DNA from: Deltaproteobacteria bacterium
GTDB lineage: Bacteria; Myxococcota; Myxococcia; Myxococcales; SZAS-1
Assembly (NCBI GenBank): GCA_018266075.1
Contig: JAFEBB010000035.1
Span: 1 to 64,000 of the forward strand
Direction of reading: 5' to 3'
DNA length: 64,000 nt
Shown here: positions 1-9,244 of the stretch, piece by piece
How positions within the stretch are numbered: the first letter of the stretch is position 1
Layout of the letters: every line of letters begins with the position of its first letter
Notes under the pieces: model-generated
What the model saw: the letters and a program-made list of their open reading frames with translations, nothing else
Told to the model about the DNA's origin: nothing
The model's database searches: none
Program-made: the position numbers and the translations under genes

Positions 1-1352
1 TGGATCAAGGCCCGCTGCCGGATCCGCACGAGCACACCTCGCCGGTGCGCGTGGATGGCACCCGCGTGGACCAGGGCGCGCTGTCCCCGGGCACGCGCGT
101 CGATCAGCGCAACCTCGACGAACTCGAGGTCACGCCGCCGAACGAGCCGCTCCCCACCAAGCCGATTCCCAAGAGCCCCACGCGCAACTTCAAGGCGCCC
201 ACGGCCGAGCAGCTCGACGACAAGCCGCGCAAGAAGACCCCCGACAAGGCCCCGGCGCTCGCCGAGCCCGACACCGGGCTGAGCGCGCTGCCCACCTCGC
301 GCAACAAGGGCCCGACGGCGGCCAAGCCGCGCACCGATCCGCGCGCGGCCAGCCTGCTCGAGGAGCACACGCGCGTGGGCGCGCTGCCCGAGGCGCCGGG
401 CGCCAAGCCGCAGCGCATCGAGGAGCGGTCCACGTCCATGCTGCCCGAGGTGGACGCGCCGCTCGACGACAGGCCGCGCCCGCGCGCGGGCCCGCCCACG
501 GGCGAGCTGCGCATCGAGAACCGTGAGACGTCGATGCTGCCGGTGCCGAACGTGCCGGAGCTCGACGGGCCCGCCAAGCGCAAACCCGGTCCGCCGGTCG
601 CCGACGACGATGACGACGACGCCGTCCCCACGGCGCTGATGGCCCGGCCCTCGAAGGCCCAGCTCGATCCCGACGGCGACGAGGACGACTCCGCGCCCAC
701 GGCGCTGATGGCTCGGCCGTCGAAGGCCCAGCTCAATCCTCAGGACGAAGACCCCACCGACGCCACCGCGGCGCTCCCCAAGGTCGACAGGCCCGGCGGC
801 AACATCGAGGTCCGCAGCCTGGCGGTGATGAACGCCGCGGCGTCGGCGAAGCCCGAACCCGCGAAGACCGCCGCGGTGCCGCCCGCGCGTCGAACCGGCT
901 ACAGCCGAATCGCGAAGGAGGCCGAGAAGGCCAAGGCCGACAAGCCCGGCGAGCCGCCCGCGCGCAGGCCGTTCGAGCTCTCGGGCATGATCCGCGCCGA
1001 GGCGCTGCAGAAGTTCGGGCAGAACAAGAACGGCTTCCAGCTCGCGATTGGGCTGGTGTTGGTGGTGCTGGGCCTGGGCGCGTTCCTGGGTTACTTCCTG
1101 CACGGCGACAAGCCGTCCAACGAAGATCTGCAGATGGCGTACCCCTACGGGTTCTCGGGCGGGCGCCAGCTCAACGGCCGCAGCGCGCCGCCCTCGGCCG
1201 AGGTGATCTTCGACTTCGAGAAGTCGGTGGACTGTGGCGATACCGTCTGCGTGCGATATACCGCTCACACCTTCGACAACAGTTTCCACATCGCGATGGA
1301 CCTCAAGAAGAACGAGAAGGGCGAGTGGAAGTTGGTGAGCAGCACCCCGTGA
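1..1352 (+). CDS. Single-pass membrane protein with low-complexity N-terminus (5' end outside window)
   Basis: The reading frame is open to the window edge (first full codon at base 3), so the true start lies upstream. About 449 residues remain. They comprise a long Pro/Lys/Asp/Arg-rich disordered region, one transmembrane helix near bases 1036-1110 (core GFQLAIGLVLVVLGLG) and an ~80-residue C-terminal domain with a CGDTVC cysteine pair. In the disordered part short motifs recur: GTRVD twice, TSML twice, and a duplicated block PTALMARPSKAQL. The C-terminal domain resembles that of the next gene, 18 nt downstream, so the two are paralogues and probably one operon. I do not recognise a family. 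The topology suggests a cytoplasmic tail and an extracytoplasmic small domain (inference). Confidence 0.8.
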   Translation, partial: DQGPLPDPHEHTSPVRVDGTRVDQGALSPGTRVDQRNLDELEVTPPNEPLPTKPIPKSPTRNFKAPTAEQLDDKPRKKTPDKAPALAEPDTGLSALPTSRNKGPTAAKPRTDPRAASLLEEHTRVGALPEAPGAKPQRIEERSTSMLPEVDAPLDDRPRPRAGPPTGELRIENRETSMLPVPNVPELDGPAKRKPGPPVADDDDDDAVPTALMARPSKAQLDPDGDEDDSAPTALMARPSKAQLNPQDEDPTDATAALPKVDRPGGNIEVRSLAVMNAAASAKPEPAKTAAVPPARRTGYSRIAKEAEKAKADKPGEPPARRPFELSGMIRAEALQKFGQNKNGFQLAIGLVLVVLGLGAFLGYFLHGDKPSNEDLQMAYPYGFSGGRQLNGRSAPPSAEVIFDFEKSVDCGDTVCVRYTAHTFDNSFHIAMDLKKNEKGEWKLVSSTP

Positions 1353-1370
1353 GGAAGACCTGAGGGAGCG

Positions 1371-2639
1371 ATGAGCGACCGCAAGACCAACACCGGCGGC
1401 CAGAGCGACAGCACGGTGATGCTGCGCGTCGACGACCAGGGTCGGCCCATCGCCGACGAGAGCTCGGGGCCGCAGCCGCAGCCGGGACAGTCCGATTCCA
1501 CCGTGCTGGGCATGCAGATGCCCAACTTCGACGACGACCACCCCACGCAGGACGAAGTGCCCAACCCGATGTCCAACGCGGACAGGCTGCGCGCCAAGCC
1601 GCTGCAGCCCGCGTCGCCGGCCTCGCAGCCGCCCAAGGCCGCGACGGGCGTTCGTCCGGCGCTCTCGAACCCGGGCGTCGGCGGCAGTCAGCCTCCGAAG
1701 CGCGCCACGGGCATGCGGCAGGCGCTGTCGGATCCCGGCGTCGGGGGTTCGCAGCCTCCGAGAGCGGCGACCGGCGTTCGCCCCGCGCTCTCGAATCCGG
1801 GCGTCGGTGGCTCGCAGCCGCCCAGGGCCGCGACGGGCGTTCGTCCCGCGCTGTCGAACCCGGGTGTCGGCGGGAGTCAGCCTCCAAAGCGCGCCACGGG
1901 CATGCGTCAGGCGCTGCCCGAGCCGCCGCCCGAGGGTGCCGGCGAGACGCTGATGCTCAACCCGGACACGCTCCTCAAGGCGGGCCAAGCCGCACAGAAG
2001 GCCGCCGATCCGGGCCCCGAGGCTGCGAACGCCACGGTGATGTTCTCCGCGGTCGACTCCGCTCCAGCCGCGAAGCCCGCGGCGCGCGGAAACCTCGCCG
2101 GAGATGACAAGCCGACCGCCGCGAAGAACCTCGCGCGCGATGACAAGCCCACGGCCTCCAAGCGGCCGCTGCAGGATCTCGTCGACGGCGGCGGTCGCGA
2201 CGAGAACGAGAGCAGCGACGGCGGCCTCGACGAGGGCAACCCCGACACCTTCCGCGGCGAGAACACCGCGCTCGATCACAAAGCCCGGACGACCAACGGC
2301 ATGTACCTGGTGACGTCCGGCCTGATGCTCCTCATTGCCGGCGCGGTCCTCGCGCACTTCATCGCCGGCCGGGTGGCCACACCCAGCCGCGACGAGCTCC
2401 TGCTGCTGTACCCGTTCGGCGCCGGCGGCAAGGTGATGCCCAACGGCCGCACCGCGCCGCCCGCGCGCACGCTGGTCTTCGACATGGTGAAGGCCGACGA
2501 CTGCGACGGCCTCCGCTGCCTCACGTACCACGTGCACTCCGAGGACAACGGCTTCAACTACGAGATGCTCGTCCGCGACAACGACGGCATCTGGGGCCTG
2601 GTGAGCGGCAAGCTCTCGGAGCCGCTCAGCAAGAAGTAG
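1371..2639 (+). CDS. Single-pass membrane protein with 21-residue tandem repeats, paralogue of the preceding gene
   Basis: 422 aa. The ATG at 1371 follows a GAGGGAG ribosome-binding site. The N-terminal ~300 residues are disordered and hold five tandem units of 21 residues (consensus QPPRAATGVRPALSNPGVGG). Thr-containing motifs also recur (DSTVML, DSTVLG, ETLMLN, ATVMFS). One transmembrane helix lies near bases 2301-2370, followed by a C-terminal domain (YPFGAGGKVMPNGRTAPP...) that matches the end of the upstream gene, including its pair of cysteines. No enzyme motif is visible. The T-x-M-L motifs could be phospho-threonine or FHA docking sites (speculation). Confidence 0.8.
   Translation: MSDRKTNTGGQSDSTVMLRVDDQGRPIADESSGPQPQPGQSDSTVLGMQMPNFDDDHPTQDEVPNPMSNADRLRAKPLQPASPASQPPKAATGVRPALSNPGVGGSQPPKRATGMRQALSDPGVGGSQPPRAATGVRPALSNPGVGGSQPPRAATGVRPALSNPGVGGSQPPKRATGMRQALPEPPPEGAGETLMLNPDTLLKAGQAAQKAADPGPEAANATVMFSAVDSAPAAKPAARGNLAGDDKPTAAKNLARDDKPTASKRPLQDLVDGGGRDENESSDGGLDEGNPDTFRGENTALDHKARTTNGMYLVTSGLMLLIAGAVLAHFIAGRVATPSRDELLLLYPFGAGGKVMPNGRTAPPARTLVFDMVKADDCDGLRCLTYHVHSEDNGFNYEMLVRDNDGIWGLVSGKLSEPLSKK
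1626..1916 (+). repeat. Five tandem 63-bp coding repeats
   Basis: Four full 63-bp units (1626-1688, 1689-1751, 1752-1814, 1815-1877) and a 39-bp fifth unit encode alternating QPPxAATGVRPAL and QPPKRATGMRQAL blocks inside the preceding gene. The units are in frame, so copy-number change would keep the protein open. Confidence 0.9.
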
Positions 2640-2644
2640 GGCCA

Positions 2645-2674
2645 TCGACAGCGGCGTCGGGGGCGGGGTAGAGC
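2645..2674 (+). promoter_or_regulatory. Candidate sigma70-type promoter of the thiolase gene
   Basis: TCGACA (2645-2650), an 18-nt spacer and TAGAGC (2669-2674). The -10 box ends 6 nt before the ATG at 2681, which would place transcription start at or next to the start codon (leaderless mRNA). Confidence 0.4.
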
Positions 2675-2680
2675 ACCCGC

Positions 2681-3876
<1,196 letters not shown>

Positions 3877-3880
<4 letters not shown>

Positions 3881-4413
3881 CTTGCGGCCAGCGTCGCTTC
3901 GAGCAGCTTGGCGAGATCGACCTGCTCGCCGGGCGTCGGATCGTGGTGCTCGAAGGTGATCTCGCCGCCCTTGCGGACCACGAGCGCGCCGCCTTGCTGC
4001 CAGGGATCGCCCTGGGGGAGCTTGTTGCGGTGCCCGTTGGCGATGGTCTTCAGCGACGCGCCCCAGCCCGCAGGACTCACCACGTTCCAGACCCCGCGCT
4101 TCATGCCCGCGGCTTCGTGCGCCGCGCGGGTGGGATCGGTCAGCAGCTGCGCGCCGGCAGCGGCGAGGCCGACCTCGTCGTCGAAAGCCTTCGCAAAGTA
4201 GGGCGCGCCGACGCCAATCACCGCCACCTTGGCGCCGTTCTTCGTCAGCTCCGGAATCAGTGGACGCACCTGCGTCGCGAGCTCGCGGCAGTGCATTCAC
4301 CCGAAGTGGCGAACGAAGATGATGACCGCCGGGCCGTCAGCCCAGAGTCCTGCCAGCGGCACCTGGGTGCCGTCCGTCCGGAGCGCGGTCAGCCCATCAG
4401 CGAGCGAGGCCAT
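3877..4413 (-). CDS. PRXL2/SelU-like thioredoxin-fold protein with in-frame TGA: probable selenoprotein (U-x-x-C)
   Basis: Read from the ATG at 4413, the frame gives 38 residues ending FVRHFG, then TGA (4297-4299), then MHCRELA and 139 residues in all to the TAG at 3877. If TGA is read as selenocysteine the product is 178 aa. It matches the AhpC/TSA-like PRXL2 family over its whole length: a [17 protein letters not shown] strand before the redox motif, then CREL, then a KVAVIGVG strand, and a FDDEVGLAA segment. The redox motif is normally C-x-x-C followed by RE; here it is U-x-x-C, the same arrangement as in vertebrate SelU. A hairpin suited to a bacterial SECIS follows. Starting at the ATG at 4296 instead would remove the first beta-strand and half of the active site. 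No selA, selB or selC lies in the window. Role: probably thiol or peroxide redox chemistry (inference). Confidence 0.75.
4263..4276 (-). promoter_or_regulatory. Candidate bacterial SECIS hairpin
   Basis: On the minus strand GACGC-AGGT-GCGTC forms a perfect 5-bp stem with a 4-nt loop. The loop lies 26-29 nt after the TGA and holds a GG, with G as its second base. This fits the known bacterial pattern (short stem, G early in a small apical loop, loop about 16-37 nt after the UGA). An alternative hairpin (CTGC/CGCG arms) closer to the TGA is also possible. Confidence 0.5.
4297..4299 (-). other. Candidate selenocysteine codon (TGA)
   Basis: The TGA falls at the position of the first cysteine of the family's C-x-x-C motif (FVRHFG-U-MHCRE). 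Both sides are in the same reading frame and both resemble the same family, so a one-base frameshift is not needed to explain it. Confidence 0.7.
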
Positions 4414-4431
4414 GCGCGCATTCTAGCTGCT

Positions 4432-5352
4432 TCAGCCCCAGAGCCGGAGCTGATCCAGCCGAAGCCAGTGCAGCACCCAATCGCCCCAGAGCAGCGCCTG
4501 GAGCGCGCCGAGCACCAGGAACGGCCCGAACGGCACGGCCGTGGGCGGCGGAACCCAGTCTTCTTCTTCGTCGTCGCTCCTGGCTTCGGGCTTTGGCTCG
4601 GCGCGCGGCTCGACGCCCGGTTCGGCGGGCGCTTCGGGCTTCGGCGGCTCGGGCTGCGGTAGCTCGGCCTCCTCCTGGCGGCGGATGCGCAGCAGGATCA
4701 TCCCCAGGATCGCGCCCTGGATCGATGCGAAGAAGAGCGCCACCACCAGCTTCAGCGGGCCAGTCATGGCGCCGATGCTGGCCATGAGCCACGCGTCGCC
4801 GCCGCCCATCGCCTCCTGGCCCGCGATGAGCTCGCCGATCTTTCCGACGATCACGATGAGCGACCAGCCGATCCCCGCGCCGAGCACCGCGCGCAAGATG
4901 CCCTGACGGCCGTCGAGGAGCCCGCTCGCCAGGGTGATCGGAATCAGCGGCAGGGTGATGACCAGCGGAAGCAGGAACGTGTCGAGGTCGATGAGCGCCA
5001 GCGCGATGCCGGCCCACGCGAACACCAGGTGGAAGGCCAGGATGGGCTCGAAGCCGTCGTGCTGGATGAACAGGAACGTGACGACGCCCGTGAGCGCCTC
5101 CACGAGCGGGTAGCGCCAGCTGATGGGCCCGCGGCAGACGCGGCAGCGGCCGCCGAGGAGCAGCCAGGCGAAAACCGGGATGTTGTCGAAGCCGGCGATC
5201 GGCGAACCGCACCGCGGGCAGTGCGAGCCCGGGTGCACGATGCTCTCGCCGCGGGGCACCCGCCAGATCACCACGTTGAGGAACGAGCCGACGACCAGCC
5301 CCAGGACAACCAGGGCCGCGGTGAACAGCACCTCGAACGCAGGAGGAAGCAC
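4432..5352 (-). CDS. pilD: Prepilin peptidase / N-methyltransferase (type IV leader peptidase, A24 family)
   Basis: 306 aa, GTG start. This polytopic inner-membrane aspartyl protease cleaves and methylates type IV pilin or type II secretion pseudopilins. Seen in sequence: an N-terminal GSFLNVVIWRVPRGES signature, a four-cysteine zinc motif (CPRCG...CRVCR) characteristic of the methyltransferase half, and the two catalytic aspartates in ALIDLDTFLLP and MGGGDAWLMASIGA. The usual Lys after the second Asp region is replaced by Trp. A Pro/Glu-rich insert (PEPPKPEAPAEPG...) of about 60 residues precedes the last hydrophobic segment, an uncommon extension. It lies 18 nt upstream of the selenoprotein candidate on the same strand. 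Confidence 0.92.
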   Translation of the reverse strand: MLPPAFEVLFTAALVVLGLVVGSFLNVVIWRVPRGESIVHPGSHCPRCGSPIAGFDNIPVFAWLLLGGRCRVCRGPISWRYPLVEALTGVVTFLFIQHDGFEPILAFHLVFAWAGIALALIDLDTFLLPLVITLPLIPITLASGLLDGRQGILRAVLGAGIGWSLIVIVGKIGELIAGQEAMGGGDAWLMASIGAMTGPLKLVVALFFASIQGAILGMILLRIRRQEEAELPQPEPPKPEAPAEPGVEPRAEPKPEARSDDEEEDWVPPPTAVPFGPFLVLGALQALLWGDWVLHWLRLDQLRLWG

Positions 5353-5399
5353 GCTCGCGGGAACTTAGCAGCCGATCCGCCGGGGCGAAACGCAGATTC

Positions 5400-5429
5400 T
5401 TGTCCGCGCCGTGGGGAGCGGGCTACGCT
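5400..5429 (+). promoter_or_regulatory. Candidate promoter of the FHA-GGDEF gene
   Basis: TTGTCC (5400-5405), 18-nt spacer, TACGCT (5424-5429). It leaves a ~25-nt leader with a GAGG site before the TTG start at 5459. Confidence 0.35.
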
Positions 5430-5458
5430 GGGTTGGTTGCGCGTTTCGCGAGGTGGCC

Positions 5459-6334
5459 TTGGCCCGCGGCAAGACGGTCGTCACCGTCATCTCCAAGATC
5501 AGTGAGCGCCAGAGCACCGGCGACTCCGCGCTCGTCGTCATCTACGGCATGGACCTGGGCCGTAAGTACGACCTCAACAAGCCCCAGTTCACCATCGGCC
5601 GTTCCAGCAAGTGCGACATCCAGATCGACCAGGAGTCGATCAGCCGCAACCACGCGGTGCTCGTGAACGACGGCAAGCGGGTGATGGTGCGTGATCTGGG
5701 TTCCACCAACGGCACCTACGTCAACGACCAGCTCGTCACCGAGTACGAGGTCCGCAACGGCGACTTCATCAAGATCGGCCGGACGATCTTCAAGTTCATC
5801 GCCGGCGGCAACATCGAGAGCGAGTACCACGAGGAGATCTACCGGCTCACGACCATCGACGGTCTGACCCAGGTCTTCAACAAGCGGTACTTCACCGAGA
5901 ACTCCGACCGTGAGATCAGCCGCGCCCACCGCTATGGCCGGGCGCTCACGCTGATCATGTTCGACATCGACAACTTCAAAACCATCAACGACTCCTTCGG
6001 CCACCTCGCCGGCGACCACGTGCTCAAGCAGCTCGCGAGCGTGGTGAAGACCAAGATCCGCCGCGAGGACGTCTTCAGCCGCTATGGCGGCGAGGAGTTC
6101 GCGATCCTCTTGCCCGAGCTCACGCTCAAGGGCGCCGCGACCACCGCCGAGAAGATCCGCAAGCTCGTCGAGAGCCACAAGTTCATCTTCGAGGACGAGA
6201 CCATCCCGGTGACGGTGAGCCTCGGGTGCGCTGCGGTCACCAAGGACATCCAGGACTGCGCCGCGCTCATCAAGGCCGCCGACGACCGGCTCTACGCGGC
6301 CAAGCACGCCGGCCGGAACAAGGTGATGGCCTGA
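5459..6334 (+). CDS. FHA-GGDEF diguanylate cyclase
   Basis: 291 aa from a TTG at 5459 preceded by GAGG; a start at 5411 would add 16 residues without family character. Residues ~40-112 form a forkhead-associated domain (GRSSKCDIQ, SRNHA, DLGSTNGT), which binds phospho-threonine peptides. Residues ~128-291 form a GGDEF domain with an active GGEEF signature (210-214) and an allosteric I-site RxxD (201-204) five residues before it. It therefore should make cyclic di-GMP, be product-inhibited, and be controlled by a Ser/Thr kinase partner (family knowledge). The protein is soluble. It is monocistronic, ending just before the MerR gene. Confidence 0.92.
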   Translation: MARGKTVVTVISKISERQSTGDSALVVIYGMDLGRKYDLNKPQFTIGRSSKCDIQIDQESISRNHAVLVNDGKRVMVRDLGSTNGTYVNDQLVTEYEVRNGDFIKIGRTIFKFIAGGNIESEYHEEIYRLTTIDGLTQVFNKRYFTENSDREISRAHRYGRALTLIMFDIDNFKTINDSFGHLAGDHVLKQLASVVKTKIRREDVFSRYGGEEFAILLPELTLKGAATTAEKIRKLVESHKFIFEDETIPVTVSLGCAAVTKDIQDCAALIKAADDRLYAAKHAGRNKVMA

Positions 6335-6338
6335 ATTC

Positions 6339-6377
6339 GACCCCGAAATTGACAATGGGGTCCCACGCCCTTACGGA
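6339..6377 (+). promoter_or_regulatory. MerR-type operator/promoter candidate
   Basis: An inverted repeat GACCCC (6339-6344) / GGGGTC (6357-6362) surrounds a consensus -35 TTGACA (6349-6354). After 17 nt comes TACGGA (6372-6377), 6 nt before the ATG at 6384. The arrangement suggests autoregulation and a leaderless transcript. Confidence 0.45.
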
Positions 6378-6383
6378 TTGAGG

Positions 6384-6944
6384 ATGCCTGGCGCGGCCCG
6401 CTACTTCACCACCGGGGATCTCTCGCGCAAGACGGGCGCCACGCCCCGGGCCATCCGCTTCTACGAGCAGAGCGGCCTCATGGCTCCGCACGCGCGCAAC
6501 GCGGGCGGCCGGCGGCGCTACACCGAGCACGACCTCGAGCGGCTCCAGCTCATCACCGATCTGCGCGACCTCGACCTTTCCATCGAAGACATCAAGCAGC
6601 TCCTGCACATCCGCGACTCGGTGGAGAGCGCGCCGGAGCTGGGCGAGCGGCTGTCCAACGTGGTGGCCGAGCAGCTGGACCGCACCCAGAAGCGCTTGCT
6701 GGCGCTGCGCCGGCTGCGCGAGGAGCTGGCGGCCACGCTGGCGGTGGTGAAGGAGTGCACCCACTGCTCGCTCGACCTGGCCCAGCACCCGTGCAAGGGC
6801 TGCGACAACGTGACGGCGCCGTCGACGCCGCGCATCGTGAAGGTGCTCCTCGGCCAGTGCCGGCCGGCGACCGAGCGTTCGGAAGGCCCGCTGGTGATGC
6901 TCAAGGCCTGCAAGAACGCCGACGATCCCGCGCAAGAGCCTTGA
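6384..6944 (+). CDS. MerR-family transcriptional regulator with C-terminal Cys cluster
   Basis: 186 aa; the ATG at 6384 was chosen over an in-frame TTG two codons upstream. The N-terminal winged helix-turn-helix is typical (FTTGDLSRKTGATPRAIRFYEQSGLM, then GRRRYTEHDLERLQLI). A dimerisation helix follows, then a cluster CTHC-x8-CKGC and two later cysteines. The four clustered cysteines could bind zinc or an Fe-S cluster (inference). Effector unknown. The following rhodanese and MoeA genes concern sulfur and molybdenum metabolism, so a redox or sulfur signal is a reasonable guess. Confidence 0.9.
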   Translation: MPGAARYFTTGDLSRKTGATPRAIRFYEQSGLMAPHARNAGGRRRYTEHDLERLQLITDLRDLDLSIEDIKQLLHIRDSVESAPELGERLSNVVAEQLDRTQKRLLALRRLREELAATLAVVKECTHCSLDLAQHPCKGCDNVTAPSTPRIVKVLLGQCRPATERSEGPLVMLKACKNADDPAQEP

Positions 6945-7007
6945 GTTCGATTGCCCGGGCGGGCGCGCACGACCAAGTTTGAGACTGGGAAGGGGCTGGA
7001 GGCGGTA

Positions 7008-7376
7008 ATGCGGCAGAGCACGGGCGGTAACGTCGAAGTGAGGCCGCTCGAGCCCTACGAGCTGCGGCGCATGCTGGAGCTGGGCGATCCGGTGACGGTG
7101 CTGGATGTCCGAAGCGTCCACGACTACCAGCTGAGCGACGGAGAGATCGCCGGCGCCATCCGCATCGTCCCCGAGGAGCTCGACGGCAAGCTCGGCGAGC
7201 TGCCGCGCGGCCGCCAGGTCGTCACCTGCGGCGCGGGCGAATCCGACGGGCAGGGCGAGCGCATCGCGCAAGAGCTCATGCGCAAGGGATTCACCGAGGT
7301 GCGGCCGGTGCGCGGCGGGTTCGAGGCCTACGTCCAGGCCGGCGGGCCCGTGTCGCCGCGGTCGCGCGGCCGCTAG
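7008..7376 (+). CDS. Rhodanese-like domain protein
   Basis: 122 aa; the ATG at 7008 has GGAGG five bases upstream. Single rhodanese fold: VTVLDVRSVHDYQLSDGEIAGAIRIVPEEL, then an active-site cysteine in VVTCGAGESDGQGERIA and a C-terminal GFTEVRPVRGGFEAY segment. Rhodaneses carry persulfide sulfur on this cysteine. The active loop is longer than the six-residue standard, so the substrate is uncertain. The 3' end overlaps the convergent moeA by 4 nt. Confidence 0.85.
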   Translation: MRQSTGGNVEVRPLEPYELRRMLELGDPVTVLDVRSVHDYQLSDGEIAGAIRIVPEELDGKLGELPRGRQVVTCGAGESDGQGERIAQELMRKGFTEVRPVRGGFEAYVQAGGPVSPRSRGR

Positions 7377-8569
7377 AGCAACATCACGTCGACCGGTGTT
7401 CCAGCCGCGAGCTGGCCGACGCCTGCAGGCAGAATCGCGAGCCCATCCGCGCCCACGAGCGAGGTCAGGTAGTTCGAGCCCTGCTTGGGCATGGGTACGG
7501 CCAACAGCTTGGCGCCATCGCGCTCGAGCCGGACCCGCGTGAAGAACGTGAGCTCGGCGACCTTCTTGAAATCGGCACTCAGGACGGCCGGAACCGTCGA
7601 AATCGGCTTCGTGAGTCCCATGAGGGCTCGCAGCGCCGGCCGGACGAAGACCTCGAACGTCACGCGCGACGAGACCGGATTTCCCGGCAGCCCGAAGAAG
7701 AGCTGGCCAGGCCGCGTCGCAAACACGAGCGGCTTTCCGGGCCGAATGGCCACGCGCTCGATGTGAAGCGTCGCGCCGAGGGCTTTCAGCACCGGTTTGA
7801 CGAAGTCCTTGTCGCCAACCGAGACGCCAGCGGAGCTGACGATGACATCCGCGCCAGCCGCCGCTTCGAATCGAGCCTGAATCGCGGCCGGTTCATCGCG
7901 CGCCACGCCAAGCGCGGTCACGTCGCAGCCGAGCTCGCGCAGCCGCAAGGCCAGCGCCAACGAGTTCGAATCCACGAGCTTTCCGGGCGCGTTCGAGCCG
8001 AAATCCACGAGCTCGTCGCCGGTCGCCAGGATCGCCACACGCGGCCGTCGGTGGACGCTCGCGTGGGTCTCGCCAATCGACGCCATCAGCGCCAGCTCCG
8101 ACGCACCGAGCGCCTGGCCAGCCCGAACCGCGACATCGCCCGGACGGATGTCCTCGCCGGCGCGCCGGATGTACTCGCCGGCATCCACGGATTCGCGAAA
8201 CAGGGCCGACGAGCCCTGGACCTCGACGTCTTCCTGCATGACCACGGCATCGGCGCCAGGCGGCAGGGCGCCACCGGTCATGATTCGGGCGGCCTGGCCG
8301 GCGCTCAGCGTCGACTGCGGCGAATCGCCGGCCGTGATTCGTTCGACGATCTTCAGCACGACCGGCTTCGATTCCGATGCGGATTTCAAGTCGTCGGACC
8401 GGACTGCGTAGCCATCCATGGCCGAGTTATCGACCGCCGGAAGCAGCGCGCGCGACACCGCGTCCGAGGCCAGCGCGCGGCCCAGCGCGAGCTCCAAAGG
8501 CACGCGCTCGGTGGGCAGCGGCTGCACGTGCGAGAGGATGGTCTGGAGGGCGTCGGGATAGGGGGGCAC
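7373..8569 (-). CDS. moeA: Molybdopterin molybdenumtransferase MoeA
   Basis: 398 aa, GTG start at 8569. It inserts molybdate into adenylylated molybdopterin in molybdenum cofactor synthesis. Family blocks in order: DNSAMDGYAVRSDDL, GGALPPGADAVVMQED, RRPRVAILATGDELV, SSAGVSVGDKDFVKPVL, and FGLPGNPVSSRVTFEVFVRP. C-terminal domain IV is present (AVLSADFKK...). Length is normal. It is read away from the divergent gene at 8711. Confidence 0.95.
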   Translation of the reverse strand: MPPYPDALQTILSHVQPLPTERVPLELALGRALASDAVSRALLPAVDNSAMDGYAVRSDDLKSASESKPVVLKIVERITAGDSPQSTLSAGQAARIMTGGALPPGADAVVMQEDVEVQGSSALFRESVDAGEYIRRAGEDIRPGDVAVRAGQALGASELALMASIGETHASVHRRPRVAILATGDELVDFGSNAPGKLVDSNSLALALRLRELGCDVTALGVARDEPAAIQARFEAAAGADVIVSSAGVSVGDKDFVKPVLKALGATLHIERVAIRPGKPLVFATRPGQLFFGLPGNPVSSRVTFEVFVRPALRALMGLTKPISTVPAVLSADFKKVAELTFFTRVRLERDGAKLLAVPMPKQGSNYLTSLVGADGLAILPAGVGQLAAGTPVDVMLL

Positions 8570-8673
8570 GGGCCGCAGGATGCCTTAAAACGGGTCCAAA
8601 GGGGCCCTCCCGTGCGTTCTGGCGAATTTAACATAACATATATTATCAGACGTTGTGATGGGTGGATGGCCCG

Positions 8674-8702
8674 TTGACGGTCGCGACCCTGGCTCGTACG
8701 GT
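8674..8702 (+). promoter_or_regulatory. Candidate leaderless promoter of the gene at 8711
   Basis: TTGACG (8674-8679), 17-nt spacer, TACGGT (8697-8702), then 8 nt to the GTG start. The AT-rich tract at about 8625-8650 just upstream may carry the divergent moeA promoter. Confidence 0.45.
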
Positions 8703-8710
8703 CCGCGCCT

Positions 8711-9238
8711 GTGAACCGTCGAATTCGAGCTGCCGCGACCGCATTGGGACTGCTGACCTGCGTCGCCATCGCAAACGCCCAAGCTCCAGCCGATGCCGGC
8801 CTGGTGGTCGACGGCGGCGCGCCCGATTCGGGAACGCCCGTCAGCCCCCCGGTCAAACGAAGCGAGCTTTCGTGGTCGCTGACGTTGGCCGATGGCGGTC
8901 CGCTCGAGCTCGATGGCGGCGTTCCAGTTGGCGTCGATTTGGCGGCCGATATCCCCGTTCGGCTCGCCGATTTTCAAGTCCGCCTTTTGGACGCGGCTTC
9001 GCACCAGGTTTCAGCAACCGAGGACATCCGGCTGACGGACAAGACGTCGGTCCTCATCCACCCCGATCCGCCGCTGAATTCCGGATCAACCTATTCGGTC
9101 TCGATCGAGCCCGATTCCTCCGACGCCATCCGCGATCCTCAAGGCCAGGCCTACGCCAACGCCGAGATTCGCTTCCGGACCGCCGGCGAGCCGCCGCCGC
9201 GAAAAGCCAGCCACAAGAAGCACCACAAACGGCACTAA
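8711..9238 (+). CDS. Secreted protein with Ig-like (Big_5/SbsA-type) domain
   Basis: 175 aa, GTG start. A Sec signal peptide (MNRRIRAAATALGLLTCVAIANAQA) is followed by an Asp/Gly-rich linker and a region TSVLIHPDPPLNSGSTYSVS...FRTAG that resembles bacterial Ig-like domains that end in F-R-T. The C-terminus is Lys/His-rich (KASHKKHHKRH). Probably periplasmic or surface-located. No enzymatic motif. Confidence 0.7.
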   Translation: MNRRIRAAATALGLLTCVAIANAQAPADAGLVVDGGAPDSGTPVSPPVKRSELSWSLTLADGGPLELDGGVPVGVDLAADIPVRLADFQVRLLDAASHQVSATEDIRLTDKTSVLIHPDPPLNSGSTYSVSIEPDSSDAIRDPQGQAYANAEIRFRTAGEPPPRKASHKKHHKRH

Positions 9239-9244
9239 CGCGCG

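Noticed and set aside
1626-1916. CRISPR-like regular repeats
   Set aside because: Units are contiguous 63-bp coding repeats with no spacers and in frame.
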